Source of the DNA: an uncultured Lachnospiraceae bacterium
GTDB lineage: Bacteria > Bacillota > Clostridia > Lachnospirales > Lachnospiraceae
Direction of reading: 5' to 3'
Assembly (NCBI GenBank): GCA_934352055.1
Contig: CAKRJY010000003.1
Coordinates: 62,001-126,000, forward strand
Length of the DNA: 64,000 nt
Made by a program: the position numbers and the translations under genes
Notes under the pieces: model-generated
Seen by the model: only the letters and a program-made list of their open reading frames with translations
Told to the model about the DNA's origin: nothing
Databases searched by the model: none
Shown here: piece after piece, positions 17,037 to 25,730 of the stretch
How positions within the stretch are numbered: position 1 is the stretch's first letter
Layout of the letters: each line of letters opens with the position of its first letter

Positions 17037-17650
17037 TGAATAAATTAGTAAAAGACGCATTAGTTCTTACTGCAATTACTGTGATTGCCGGTGTTTGTCT
17101 TGGTGGTGTATATGAGATTACAAAAAAACCTATTGCAGACGCACAGGAAGCAGCAACACAGGAATCTTACAAAGCAGTATTTGCAGATGCAGCATCTTTT
17201 TCAGATTTAGACGGATTTGATGCCGCTGCTGCAACAAAGATTGCCGCTGATGCAGGTTATACAGATGATGATATTACCAATTGTGTTGTTGCAAAAAATG
17301 ATGCAGGCGAAGATATTGGATATGTTATTACCATTACATCACATGCCGGATATGGCGGAGATATTACATTTTCCATGGGTGTAACAAAAGATGGTACATT
17401 AAATGGATATTCTATTACAGATATTAGTGAGACAGCAGGTCTTGGTATGAAAGCGAAAGAAGACGCTTTTATGAGTCAGTTTACAGGCATTCCTGCACAG
17501 ATGTTAGAGGTTACAAAATCTGCGAAGACAGCAGATACGGAAATCGAAGCAATCAGTGGTGCAACCATCACATCTAAAGCTGTGACTTATGGTATTGATG
17601 CCGGTCTTGCTTATTACAACAGTCTGGTAGGAGGTGCGACAAATGAATAA
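17036..17650 (+). CDS. rnfG: Rnf complex subunit G (covalent FMN subunit)
   Basis: This 204-residue FMN-binding-domain protein is anchored by one N-terminal transmembrane helix (ALVLTAITVIAGVCLGGVY) and has an extracytoplasmic domain. The flavinylation motif AISGATITSKAV near residue 178 supplies the Thr modified by ApbE. The gene overlaps rnfD by one base and rnfE by eight. Its FMN passes electrons across the complex at the outer face of the membrane. Confidence 0.96.
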   Translation: MNKLVKDALVLTAITVIAGVCLGGVYEITKKPIADAQEAATQESYKAVFADAASFSDLDGFDAAAATKIAADAGYTDDDITNCVVAKNDAGEDIGYVITITSHAGYGGDITFSMGVTKDGTLNGYSITDISETAGLGMKAKEDAFMSQFTGIPAQMLEVTKSAKTADTEIEAISGATITSKAVTYGIDAGLAYYNSLVGGATNE

Positions 17651-18410
17651 GATCGTAGAACGTTTACAGAACGGTATTATTAAAGAAAACCCTACCTTTG
17701 TTCTGATGCTTGGTATGTGTCCGACACTTGCTGTAACAACATCAGCAATCAATGGACTGGGAATGGGACTTTCCACAACAGTTGTTTTGGTTATGTCCAA
17801 CCTGATGATTTCATTACTTAGAAATATTATTCCAGATCGTGTTCGTGTACCTGCATTTATTGTTATCGTTGCATCATTCGTAACAATGGTACAGTTTTTG
17901 GTACAGGGATTTATTCCAAGTCTGTACGCAGCATTGGGAATTTATATTCCACTTATCGTTGTTAACTGTATTATCTTGGGAAGAGCCGAATCATATGCAT
18001 CTAAGAATCCGGTCATTCCATCTATTTTCGATGGCCTTGGTATGGGACTTGGATTTACACTTGGTTTGACATGCATTGGTATTGTTCGTGAGATTTTAGG
18101 TGCTGGTCAGATTTTCGGATTCCAGCTTCTTCCACTTGCAGATGCTGCAACAGGTAAGGCTGGTTATACACCGATTACTATTTTTGTACTTGCACCTGGT
18201 GCATTCTTTGTATTGGCATTCTTAATTGCTATCATGAATGTGATCCGTGCAAATGCAGAAAAGAAAGGCAAACATATTGCACCTGCAACAGGATGTCTTG
18301 CTGGTGATTGCAGTAGCTGTGGTATGGAGTCTTGCACAGGTAAGTCCAATGGAGCTGCAGTAGAAGCAAAAAAAGCAGAGACAAAAGAAGAAACAAAGGA
18401 TAAGGAATAG
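17643..18410 (+). CDS. rnfE: Rnf complex subunit E with cysteine-rich C-terminal tail
   Basis: The first 200 residues form the six-helix RnfE/RsxE membrane fold (PTFVLMLGMCPTLAVTTSA near the N-terminus). Like RnfA, this fold contributes cysteines to a buried iron-sulfur site in known Rnf structures. The last 50 residues are a hydrophilic tail with a tight cluster, CLAGDCSSCGMESC, followed by a Lys/Glu/Ala-rich end. The frame opens at a GTG (17634) that is part of the GGAGG ribosome binding site, so the ATG at 17643 is preferred (255 residues). The tail is longer than in E. coli RsxE. Confidence 0.95.
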   Translation: MNKIVERLQNGIIKENPTFVLMLGMCPTLAVTTSAINGLGMGLSTTVVLVMSNLMISLLRNIIPDRVRVPAFIVIVASFVTMVQFLVQGFIPSLYAALGIYIPLIVVNCIILGRAESYASKNPVIPSIFDGLGMGLGFTLGLTCIGIVREILGAGQIFGFQLLPLADAATGKAGYTPITIFVLAPGAFFVLAFLIAIMNVIRANAEKKGKHIAPATGCLAGDCSSCGMESCTGKSNGAAVEAKKAETKEETKDKE

Positions 18411-18421
18411 GAGGAAAATCA

Positions 18422-19000
18422 ATGAAAGAATTACTTTTGATTTTGGTTGCGTCAGCAATCGTAAATAACGTAGTACTTAGCCAGTTCCTCGGTCTGTGTC
18501 CTTTCCTTGGTGTTTCCAAGAAAATCGAGACAGCTGCCGGTATGGGCGGTGCCATTATTTTCGTTATCACAATATCAAGTTTTGTAACAGGCTTGATTTA
18601 CAAATTTATCTTGGAACCAACCGGTTTTGCATATTTACAGACAATTGTCTTTATTCTTGTAATTGCGGCATTGGTTCAGTTTGTTGAAATGTTTTTAAAG
18701 AAACAAATTCCAGCATTATATCAGTCACTTGGTGTTTATCTTCCTTTGATTACAACGAACTGTGCTGTACTTGGTATTGCAATTAAGAACGTTACAAAGG
18801 GATACAGCATTTTAGAAGGTGTCATTAATGGATTTGGTACAGCTGTAGGTTTTACAATTGCAATTGTAATTATGGCTGGTATTCGTGAAAAAATGGAATT
18901 CAATGATATTCCTAAGCCATTTAGAGGTTCTGCTATCGTTGTTGTTACAGCAGGGCTGATGGCAATTGCATTCTTTGGATTCTCAGGAATTATTAAGTAG
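18422..19000 (+). CDS. rnfA: Rnf complex subunit A
   Basis: This 192-residue membrane subunit has six hydrophobic helices and is homologous to RnfE in inverted topology. The family segments NNVVLSQFLGLCPFLGVSKK (N-terminus, with the conserved Cys) and YLPLITTNCAVLG (second conserved Cys) are clear. The two cysteines pair with those of RnfE to hold an intramembrane iron-sulfur cluster in the known complexes. An AGGAGG site precedes the start. Confidence 0.97.
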   Translation: MKELLLILVASAIVNNVVLSQFLGLCPFLGVSKKIETAAGMGGAIIFVITISSFVTGLIYKFILEPTGFAYLQTIVFILVIAALVQFVEMFLKKQIPALYQSLGVYLPLITTNCAVLGIAIKNVTKGYSILEGVINGFGTAVGFTIAIVIMAGIREKMEFNDIPKPFRGSAIVVVTAGLMAIAFFGFSGIIK

Positions 19001-19012
19001 GAGGGCTGACGG

Positions 19013-19810
19013 ATGAGCGTAACAGGAATTATTGCGGCCGCTGTCATTGTCGGCTGTACAGGATGTCTTATGGGATTTTTCTTATGTTTTGCATCAGAAA
19101 AATTCAAAGTAGAAGTAGACGAAAGAGAAGAAGCAATTCTTGGTGTTTTACCTGGAAATAACTGTGGTGGATGTGGTTATGCCGGATGTTCTGGTTTGGC
19201 TGCAGCCATCGTAAAAGGAGAAGCACCAGTGAATGGTTGTCCGGTTGGTGGCGCACCGGTTGGAGAAAAAGTTGGCGAGATTATGGGTGTTGCTGCTGGA
19301 GAAAGTGTAAAGATGGTAGCATTTGTAAAATGTGCCGGAACTTGCGAAAAAGCTGGCAAAGATTATGAATATGCCGGCGTTGAAGATTGCCAGGCCATGG
19401 CATTTGTACCAGGTGGCGGACCTAAATCCTGCAATTATGGATGTCTGGGATATGGTAGTTGTGTAAAGGCTTGTCCTTTTGATGCAATTCATATCGTTGA
19501 TGGCATTGCTAAGGTGGATGCAGAAGCTTGTAAGGCATGCGGTAAGTGTGTGGACACATGTCCAAAACATCTGATTGAACTGGTTCCTTATGAGGCTACT
19601 ACTTTAGTACAGTGTAGTTCAAAAGATAAAGGTAAAGATGTTATGAAGGCATGTTCTGTTGGATGTATCGGATGTCATCTTTGCGAAAAGAACTGTGAGC
19701 ATGATGCAGTACATGTTATTGATAATGTAGCTTACATTGATCAGGATAAATGTGTGGGATGCGGTGTTTGTGCACAGAAGTGTCCAAAGAAAATCATTCT
19801 TACAAAATAA
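19013..19810 (+). CDS. rnfB: Rnf complex subunit B (ferredoxin-accepting iron-sulfur protein)
   Basis: RnfB takes electrons from reduced ferredoxin. It has an N-terminal membrane anchor (residues 1-28), then the characteristic CGGCGYAGC plus distant Cys motif (a 4Fe-4S site near residue 50). Four ferredoxin-type motifs follow: CNYGCLGYGSCVKACP, CKACGKCVDTCP, CSVGCIGCHLCEKNC and CVGCGVCAQKCP. At 265 residues it is shorter than the acetogen RnfB with its larger set of clusters. It is the last gene of the operon and is followed by a strong terminator. Confidence 0.97.
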   Translation: MSVTGIIAAAVIVGCTGCLMGFFLCFASEKFKVEVDEREEAILGVLPGNNCGGCGYAGCSGLAAAIVKGEAPVNGCPVGGAPVGEKVGEIMGVAAGESVKMVAFVKCAGTCEKAGKDYEYAGVEDCQAMAFVPGGGPKSCNYGCLGYGSCVKACPFDAIHIVDGIAKVDAEACKACGKCVDTCPKHLIELVPYEATTLVQCSSKDKGKDVMKACSVGCIGCHLCEKNCEHDAVHVIDNVAYIDQDKCVGCGVCAQKCPKKIILTK

Positions 19811-19821
19811 AATATAAAAAG

Positions 19822-19873
19822 AACGGATTGTATTTGATTGGTGATTTACCATCAGATGCAATCCGTTTTTTTT
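19822..19873. terminator. Bidirectional terminator between rnfB and apbE
   Basis: A stem of about 17 bp (nine perfect pairs at the base, AACGGATTG with CAATCCGTT, extended by a G-U-containing part) is followed by eight T residues on the + strand and preceded by an A-rich stretch. It lies between the convergent rnfB and apbE genes. Confidence 0.88.
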
Positions 19874-19877
19874 ATGT

Positions 19878-20891
19878 TTATCTTTGTTCGAAAGGAATTG
19901 TCTTTCCAATGCCGGAAGTATATTGAATATCACCATTTGTTGTGACAAAAATAGCTTCTACGCCAGAAAGACTCTCTACATAGGAAAGACCATCATCTAA
20001 TCCCATTAAAAATACCATTGTACTTAATGCATCACAATCGACAGATTTTTTGCTGATAATGGTTACCGAATCAAGTGTATTATTACATGGATATCCGGTT
20101 GTTAAATCCAGAATATGATGATATCGTTTGCCGTTTACTTCAAAATAGCGTTGATATGTACCAGACGTAACAACAGAGGCATCACTGACTTTTACCGTTG
20201 CTAAGACCGTACCATCCTCTGAAAAAGGTTTTTGAATGGCAATGGTATATGTTTTTTCGTCGCCGGTTTTAGGACCAACGCATAATACATTACCGCCAAG
20301 ATTGATTAGTCCACTTGTAATGCCTTGTTTATTTAAATACGCTTTCATTTGATCTGCAATATAGCCCTTGGCAATGCCACCAAGATCAATGGCCGTGTTA
20401 GGATTGGTCAGTGTAACCGTGTTTCCTTCAATGATGACATTATGATAGTCAATGGTTGCTAACGCTGCAGCAATTTCATCTTCTGAAGGAAGGCGTTTGG
20501 CAGAGTCTTCTGAAAAATCCCAAAGGGAAGATAGCTTTCCAACCGTAATATCAAAGGTTCCATTGCTTTTTTTGCTGTATTCGATACCGGCCTTTAATAG
20601 CGCAATCGTTTCGTCGCTGACGGTAACCGGTTTGCCATTGCTGTGGTTGATTTGCCATATTTCTGTGTTTTCTTTTTGCGCACTGAACAGATTCTCATAC
20701 TTGGCTGCCATAGAAAAACAGTGTTCTAACTCTTTTTCGTAGGCTTCGTCATAAAGTGTAATGGTTATGACGGTATCAAAATAAAAATCTGTTTTGGAGA
20801 TTTGATCCTTTGGACTGCTGCAACCACCTAGGAAAATAGAAGAGCAAAGCAAACAAAGTGATAGTGCAATTGTATATAATTTTTTCTTCAT
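19878..20891 (-). CDS. apbE: FAD:protein FMN transferase (ApbE), lipoprotein
   Basis: ApbE transfers FMN from FAD onto Thr/Ser of target proteins such as RnfD and RnfG. The 337-residue protein begins with a lipoprotein signal ending in FLGGCSS, so it works outside the membrane. Conserved parts are FDITVGKLSSLW, TAIDLGGIAKGYIADQ (FAD binding), GLINLGGNVLCVG and the C-terminal DCDALSTMVFLMG element with metal-ligand Asp. The open frame runs up to 20930, but the ATG at 20891 has an AGGTA site and the proper signal peptide. It converges on the rnf operon, which encodes two apparent substrates. Confidence 0.93.
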   Translation of the reverse strand: MKKKLYTIALSLCLLCSSIFLGGCSSPKDQISKTDFYFDTVITITLYDEAYEKELEHCFSMAAKYENLFSAQKENTEIWQINHSNGKPVTVSDETIALLKAGIEYSKKSNGTFDITVGKLSSLWDFSEDSAKRLPSEDEIAAALATIDYHNVIIEGNTVTLTNPNTAIDLGGIAKGYIADQMKAYLNKQGITSGLINLGGNVLCVGPKTGDEKTYTIAIQKPFSEDGTVLATVKVSDASVVTSGTYQRYFEVNGKRYHHILDLTTGYPCNNTLDSVTIISKKSVDCDALSTMVFLMGLDDGLSYVESLSGVEAIFVTTNGDIQYTSGIGKTIPFEQR

Positions 20892-20937
20892 TAAAAAGTA
20901 CCTCGTTTTTTCGTCATTTAATGATAGCATAAATGAA

Positions 20938-20966
20938 TTGCATAAAAAAGAGATATTCGCTATAAT
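20938..20966 (+). promoter_or_regulatory. Promoter of the proB operon
   Basis: TTGCAT (20938-20943) and TATAAT (20961-20966) are spaced by 17 bp. The start codon of proB lies 38 bp downstream. The short gap between apbE and proB (20892-21003) carries the start signals of both divergent genes. Confidence 0.72.
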
Positions 20967-21003
20967 TACATTGGTTTATTAGGGATTGGAAAGGCAAAGA
21001 TAT

Positions 21004-21852
21004 ATGAAGAAGAATCGCTTTAAAAATAAAAAGAGAATTGTTGTCAAAATTGGATCGTCCTCTTTACAGCATAAAAAAACAGGGCAACTTGATTTTATTA
21101 AATTGGAAAAATTAGTAAGAGAGTTGTGTGATTTGAAAAACCAGGATCTTGATGTGTGTCTGGTTTCTTCCGGAGCAATTGCGGTTGGACGAAAAATGTT
21201 GGGTATTACCAAACGTCCGAAAAACATTTCAACAAAACAGGCCTGTGCTGCAGTCGGACAGGCTAGTCTTATGATGACATATCAAAAATTATTCGCAGAA
21301 TATCATCAGCAGTGTGGTCAGGTCTTGATGACAAAAAAGACCATGACCGATAATGTGTCAAGAAAGAACGCACAAAATACATTTGAAGAATTATTTCGTT
21401 TGGGTGTGATTCCTATTGTAAACGAAAACGATACCGTTAATACTTACGAAATTCAATTTGGTGATAATGACTCGTTGGCAGCAATCGTTGCATCCTTAAT
21501 CGGTGCAGACCTTTTGGTGCTGCTTTCAGATATCGATGGTCTTTTTACAGCAGATCCAAAGACACATCCGGATGCAAAGTTGGTTGAGGTTGTAGAACAA
21601 TTGGATGAACGCTATCTTCATATGGCAAGTTCAAAAGCAGGCAGTGATGTTGGAACCGGTGGTATGACAACAAAACTAAACGCTGCACGTATTGCAACGT
21701 ATTCCGGGGCAGATATGATTATTGCCAATGGGGAAGATGTTGGCGTTTTACATCAGATAATGGCAGATGATTTTGTTGGTACGGTATTTAAAGCAGATAC
21801 AAAAGAAGATTTCTTTATTGCAGATTTTATAGAGGAGAATATGTACGAATGA
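21004..21852 (+). CDS. proB: Glutamate 5-kinase (short form, no PUA domain)
   Basis: This enzyme does the first step of proline synthesis, ATP-dependent phosphorylation of glutamate. The amino-acid kinase fold is marked by RIVVKIGSSSL, VSSGAIAVGRKMLG, NENDTVNTYEIQFGDND and GTGGMTTKLNAA. At 282 residues it stops where the C-terminal PUA domain of the 367-residue E. coli enzyme would begin. The ATG at 21004 follows GGAAAGG with acceptable spacing, and an in-frame TTG at 20986 is rejected. It overlaps the next gene by 4 bp (ATGA). Confidence 0.95.
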   Translation: MKKNRFKNKKRIVVKIGSSSLQHKKTGQLDFIKLEKLVRELCDLKNQDLDVCLVSSGAIAVGRKMLGITKRPKNISTKQACAAVGQASLMMTYQKLFAEYHQQCGQVLMTKKTMTDNVSRKNAQNTFEELFRLGVIPIVNENDTVNTYEIQFGDNDSLAAIVASLIGADLLVLLSDIDGLFTADPKTHPDAKLVEVVEQLDERYLHMASSKAGSDVGTGGMTTKLNAARIATYSGADMIIANGEDVGVLHQIMADDFVGTVFKADTKEDFFIADFIEENMYE

Positions 21853-22067
21853 CAGAAGAAAAGATTGCAAGAATTAATGAATTATATAAAAAATCGAAAG
21901 CAGAGGGGCTGACAGAAGAAGAGGCGAAGGAACAGCATGCGCTGCGCCAGGAATACTTGGATAATGTGCGTAAAAATTTAAAAAGTCAGTTGAATAACAT
22001 TGATATCAAAGAGGCAGATGGAAGTATCGTAAACCTTGGAGAAAAATTCGGAAAAAAGAATGAATAA
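21849..22067 (+). CDS. DUF896 family small protein (YnzC-like)
   Basis: The 72-residue protein matches the DUF896/YnzC family: a helical hairpin from EKIARINELYKKSKAEGLT and EEEAKEQHALRQEYLDNVR, ending in a short polar tail. The biochemical role of the family is not established, although some members are SOS-controlled. It is wedged between proB (4-bp overlap) and the formyl-THF cyclo-ligase gene (8-bp overlap), so it is translated as part of this operon. Confidence 0.9.
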   Translation: MTEEKIARINELYKKSKAEGLTEEEAKEQHALRQEYLDNVRKNLKSQLNNIDIKEADGSIVNLGEKFGKKNE

Positions 22068-22635
22068 AAAAGAACAACGATGCCAGTTAAGGACATGGCG
22101 AAATAGTGTGGATGCAACTTTACGCGAAACTTGGAGTATGGAGATATGTAATCATTTATTACAACATACTCTTGTGCAGGAAGCAAAACACATCTATGCA
22201 TATAGTGCAATAGCATCAGAAGCATCTTTACAGCATCTGATTCAGAAGATGCTAGCCCAGGAAAAAATGATTGGTTTGCCTGTCGTTTGTGGAGAGAACA
22301 TGGAGTTTTATGCGATTTCAAAGGATATGGCGCTCAAAGAAGGGGCATTTCATATTATGGAGCCGCAACCAAGTAGCGACCGATGGATGCAATATGCAAA
22401 TGGTATTTGTCTGGTGCCGGGTCTGGGGTTTGATTACAGTGGTAACCGGATTGGTTATGGAAAAGGGTATTACGACAGATATTTGGCAGCGTATCCCAAA
22501 TTGCTTCGCATAGGTTGTTGCTTTGATGGACAGTTGGTTCATCAGATTGCCTGTGAAAAAAATGATTTGCCAATGGATTATATTGTTACACAATCCGGTT
22601 GGATAACATGTAAAAGAAATGAGGATGAAATATGA
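22060..22635 (+). CDS. 5-formyltetrahydrofolate cyclo-ligase
   Basis: This 191-residue enzyme converts 5-formyl-THF to 5,10-methenyl-THF with ATP, returning a dead-end folate to the one-carbon pool. Family segments are the N-terminal KKEQRCQLRTWRNS, the substrate loop GICLVPGLGFDYSGNRIGYGKGYYDRYL (split as VPGLGFDYSGNRIGYG and KGYYDRYL, nucleotide site) and the GCCFDGQLV strand. The frame opens at a TTG at 22036, but ATG 22060 gives the family N-terminus. It overlaps DUF896 and ends overlapping proA by 4 bp. Confidence 0.92.
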   Translation: MNKKEQRCQLRTWRNSVDATLRETWSMEICNHLLQHTLVQEAKHIYAYSAIASEASLQHLIQKMLAQEKMIGLPVVCGENMEFYAISKDMALKEGAFHIMEPQPSSDRWMQYANGICLVPGLGFDYSGNRIGYGKGYYDRYLAAYPKLLRIGCCFDGQLVHQIACEKNDLPMDYIVTQSGWITCKRNEDEI

Positions 22636-23879
22636 GTGATTTAGAACAGATCGGCCGTCTTGCAAAAGAAGCTTCAAAAGAATTAGCCATCATGGGGACA
22701 ACGCAAAAAAATCAGGCACTTGCAATGGTTGCAGATGGTCTGGAAAGAGATACAGATATCATTTTGACTGAGAATGAAAAAGATATGAAAAACGGCAGAG
22801 AAAATGGTATGGCAGCAGGACTGTTAGATCGTTTGCTCTTAACACCGGCGCGTATTGCACAAATGGCTGAGGGGTTGCGACAAGTCGTTGCGTTAGATGA
22901 TCCAATTGGTGAAGTGCTCTCTATGAAACAACGTCCGAATGGACTGACCATTGGTAAAAAACGTGTGCCGCTTGGTGTTGTTGGTATGATTTATGAAGCA
23001 AGACCAAATGTAACAGCCGATGCGTTTGGTCTTTGTTTTAAAACGGGAAATGCAGTGATTTTAAAAGGTGGCAGTGATGCACTTTATTCGAATATTGCAT
23101 TGGTAGCAAGCATTAAACGCAGCTTAAAGCAAGCAGGGGTGACAGAACATGCATTGGCTTTAATTATGGATACCGACCGTGAAGTTACGAATCAGTTTAT
23201 GAAGATGAATGCATACTTAGACGTTTTGATTCCACGTGGCGGTGCCGGTTTGATTCGCGCTGTAGTTCAAAATGCGACGGTTCCTGTGATTGAAACCGGT
23301 ACAGGAAATTGTCATATTTACGTTGATGAAACAGCGGATCTTGCTATGGCGGTAGATATCATTGAAAATGCAAAAACACAGCGTATCGGTGTATGTAACG
23401 CTTGTGAATCACTTGTCATTCATAAAGATATTGCAGCCAAAGTACTTCCTATGATAAAAACCCGTTTGTTTTCCCATAATGTAGAAATGTGTGGAGATGC
23501 TATGGCAAAAAGTATTTGTCCGGAGCTTACTATGGCAACGCAGGAAGATTGGGGTACAGAATATTTAGATTATAAGATTTCAGTAAAGATTGTATCTGAT
23601 CTGGATGAAGCAATTGCGCATATTAATACATACAATACGGGACATTCCGAAGCGATTATTACAAAAGATTACAATCATGCGCAGCAATTCTTAAATGAAA
23701 TTGATGCAGCGTGTGTTTATGTGAATGCATCCACTCGTTTTACGGATGGGTACGAATTTGGCTTTGGTGCGGAAATTGGTATCAGCACACAAAAATTACA
23801 TGCCAGAGGACCGATGGGTCTGGATGCTTTAACCAGCACAAAATACATCATTTATGGTAATGGACAAGTTCGTCCATAA
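22632..23879 (+). CDS. proA: Gamma-glutamyl phosphate reductase
   Basis: This 415-residue NADPH-dependent reductase makes glutamate semialdehyde, the second step of proline synthesis. It has the aldehyde dehydrogenase fold with PLGVVGMIYEARPNVTAD, LKGGSDALYSN, the IPRGGAGLIRAV loop, and the catalytic-Cys region GVCNACESLVI near residue 260. The C-terminus shows ASTRFTDGYEFGFGAEIGISTQ, typical of the family. It is separated from proB by two unrelated genes but kept in the same coupled operon. Confidence 0.97.
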   Translation: MSDLEQIGRLAKEASKELAIMGTTQKNQALAMVADGLERDTDIILTENEKDMKNGRENGMAAGLLDRLLLTPARIAQMAEGLRQVVALDDPIGEVLSMKQRPNGLTIGKKRVPLGVVGMIYEARPNVTADAFGLCFKTGNAVILKGGSDALYSNIALVASIKRSLKQAGVTEHALALIMDTDREVTNQFMKMNAYLDVLIPRGGAGLIRAVVQNATVPVIETGTGNCHIYVDETADLAMAVDIIENAKTQRIGVCNACESLVIHKDIAAKVLPMIKTRLFSHNVEMCGDAMAKSICPELTMATQEDWGTEYLDYKISVKIVSDLDEAIAHINTYNTGHSEAIITKDYNHAQQFLNEIDAACVYVNASTRFTDGYEFGFGAEIGISTQKLHARGPMGLDALTSTKYIIYGNGQVRP

Positions 23880-23905
23880 TGGATTTGTTAAGGAGATTTC
23901 ATTTT

Positions 23906-25342
23906 ATGATAACATTAGAAGATGTCTTTTCAGAAGATAAGATACCTACGGTAGAAGTTGAAAGACAATATTATTTTATAGAAGTTGCAAAACAGATTTT
24001 ACAGGAAAAAGAAGCAGAAGCAGGACGAAAATTAACCTTTTGTGTAAATACGTTCGGGTGTCAGATGAATGCAAGGGATTCCGAAAAATTAATTGGTATC
24101 TTGGAACAGGTGGGCTATGTGCAGGCACCTTCGGAAGATGCAGATTTTGTCCTTTATAACACATGTACGGTACGTGAAAATGCCAACAATAAGGTGTATG
24201 GTCATTTGGGGTATCTGCATAATAAGAAAAAGAAAAATCCGCATATGATGATTGCACTTTGCGGTTGTATGATGCAAGAAGAGCATGTTGTGGAAACCAT
24301 TTGCAAGAAATATCGTTTTGTTGATCTTGTGTTTGGTACACATAATATCTATAAATTTGCAGAACTTTTGGTACGTTCGCTTTTATCAAAATCTATGATT
24401 GTTGATATTTGGAAGGATACTGATCAGATTGTAGAAGATTTGCCAATAGAGCGAAAATATGCATTCAAATCCGGTGTTAATATTATGTTTGGCTGCAACA
24501 ACTTCTGCAGTTATTGTATTGTGCCATATGTCAGAGGCAGAGAACGCAGCCGTAAACCAATGGATATTATTCGTGAAATAGAAAAACTGGTGGCAGATGG
24601 TGTTGTAGAAGTGATGTTGCTCGGACAGAATGTGAATTCGTATGGAAAGAATTTAGCGGATCCGATCACGTTTGCACAACTATTAGAACAGATAGAACAA
24701 ATTGAAGGATTAAAGCGTATTCGCTTTATGACATCACATCCAAAGGATCTTTCGGATGAACTCATTCAAGTTTTAGGACGTTCCAAAAAGATTTGTAAGC
24801 ATTTACACTTGCCACTACAGTCAGGAAGCACCGATATTCTGCAAAAAATGAATCGTCGTTATACCAAAGAAGATTATTTGACACTGGTTGATAAGATTCG
24901 TGCGGCTGTGCCGGATATGGCAATTACAACCGATATCATTGTAGGTTTTCCAGGCGAGACAGAAGAAGACTTTTTAGAGACACTTGATGTGGTAGAAAAA
25001 GTCCGATATGACAGTGCTTTTACCTTTATTTATTCGAAGAGAACAGGAACACCTGCTGCAGCTATGGAAAATCAAATTCCGGAAGACGTTGTGAAAGACC
25101 GTTTTGACCGTCTGCTTGCGCGTGTTCAGGCAATCTCTGCTGAGAAGGCGGCTGTTTATGAAGGAAAGACGGTAGAGGTATTAGTTGAGGAACAAAATCA
25201 ACATGATGCAAGTCTGATGACAGGCCGTATGAGTAATAATTCAACGGTACATTTTCCGGGCGATTGCAGTTTGATCGGGCAGATTATTCCAGTAAAGCTT
25301 GAACAATGTAAAGGCTTCTATTATATAGGAGAACGCATCTGA
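23906..25342 (+). CDS. miaB: tRNA-2-methylthio-N6-dimethylallyladenosine synthase (MiaB)
   Basis: MiaB is a radical SAM methylthiotransferase that modifies A37 of tRNAs reading UNN codons. The 478-residue protein has the N-terminal MTTase domain with cysteines in VNTFGCQMNARDSE, YNTCTVRENANNK and CGCMM. The radical SAM motif is CNNFCSYCIVPYVRG (near residue 195), and a C-terminal TRAM domain follows. The frame opens at 23879, directly on the proA stop, but AAGGAG at 23890-23895 favours the ATG at 23906. It overlaps the next gene by one base. Confidence 0.96.
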   Translation: MITLEDVFSEDKIPTVEVERQYYFIEVAKQILQEKEAEAGRKLTFCVNTFGCQMNARDSEKLIGILEQVGYVQAPSEDADFVLYNTCTVRENANNKVYGHLGYLHNKKKKNPHMMIALCGCMMQEEHVVETICKKYRFVDLVFGTHNIYKFAELLVRSLLSKSMIVDIWKDTDQIVEDLPIERKYAFKSGVNIMFGCNNFCSYCIVPYVRGRERSRKPMDIIREIEKLVADGVVEVMLLGQNVNSYGKNLADPITFAQLLEQIEQIEGLKRIRFMTSHPKDLSDELIQVLGRSKKICKHLHLPLQSGSTDILQKMNRRYTKEDYLTLVDKIRAAVPDMAITTDIIVGFPGETEEDFLETLDVVEKVRYDSAFTFIYSKRTGTPAAAMENQIPEDVVKDRFDRLLARVQAISAEKAAVYEGKTVEVLVEEQNQHDASLMTGRMSNNSTVHFPGDCSLIGQIIPVKLEQCKGFYYIGERI

Positions 25343-25722
25343 TGAAGCAAAGATTTGGAAAAAATGACTGGATTTTGTTATGTGTGCTCGCTGTGATCGG
25401 AATTGGTATGTGGGCTTACTCTACTTTTATTGAAAAGCCAGTAGCAACAAAAGCAGTTGTGACAGTAGACGGAAAAGAGTATGGTACTTATAATCTGAAT
25501 AAAGATCAGACAATTGAAATAAAGAAGAAAACGACCGTGACAAATGTACTGGTGATTGCAGACGGTGAGATTTTTATGCAGGATGCAACATGTCCAGACA
25601 AACTCTGTGAAAAACAAGGGAGAAAAAGTCGCGATAAAGAAACGATTGTCTGTTTACCGAATAAAGTTGTTGTAACCGTTGTATCTGATGAGACAACTGG
25701 GATTGACTCTGTAGCAAATTAG
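25342..25722 (+). CDS. NusG domain II-containing membrane-anchored protein
   Basis: The 126-residue protein has one N-terminal transmembrane helix (WILLCVLAVIGIGMWAYS) and an extracytoplasmic NusG_II domain with the family pattern MQDATCPDKLCEKQG then IVCLPNKVVVTV, containing three cysteines. It has no KOW or NGN transcription-factor part, so it is not the elongation factor NusG. Proteins of this kind occur next to Gx transporter genes in Firmicutes flavin/quinone loci, and one follows here after 8 bp. A role in electron transfer is an inference from this pairing. Confidence 0.85.
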   Translation: MKQRFGKNDWILLCVLAVIGIGMWAYSTFIEKPVATKAVVTVDGKEYGTYNLNKDQTIEIKKKTTVTNVLVIADGEIFMQDATCPDKLCEKQGRKSRDKETIVCLPNKVVVTVVSDETTGIDSVAN

Positions 25723-25730
25723 AGGTTTCT

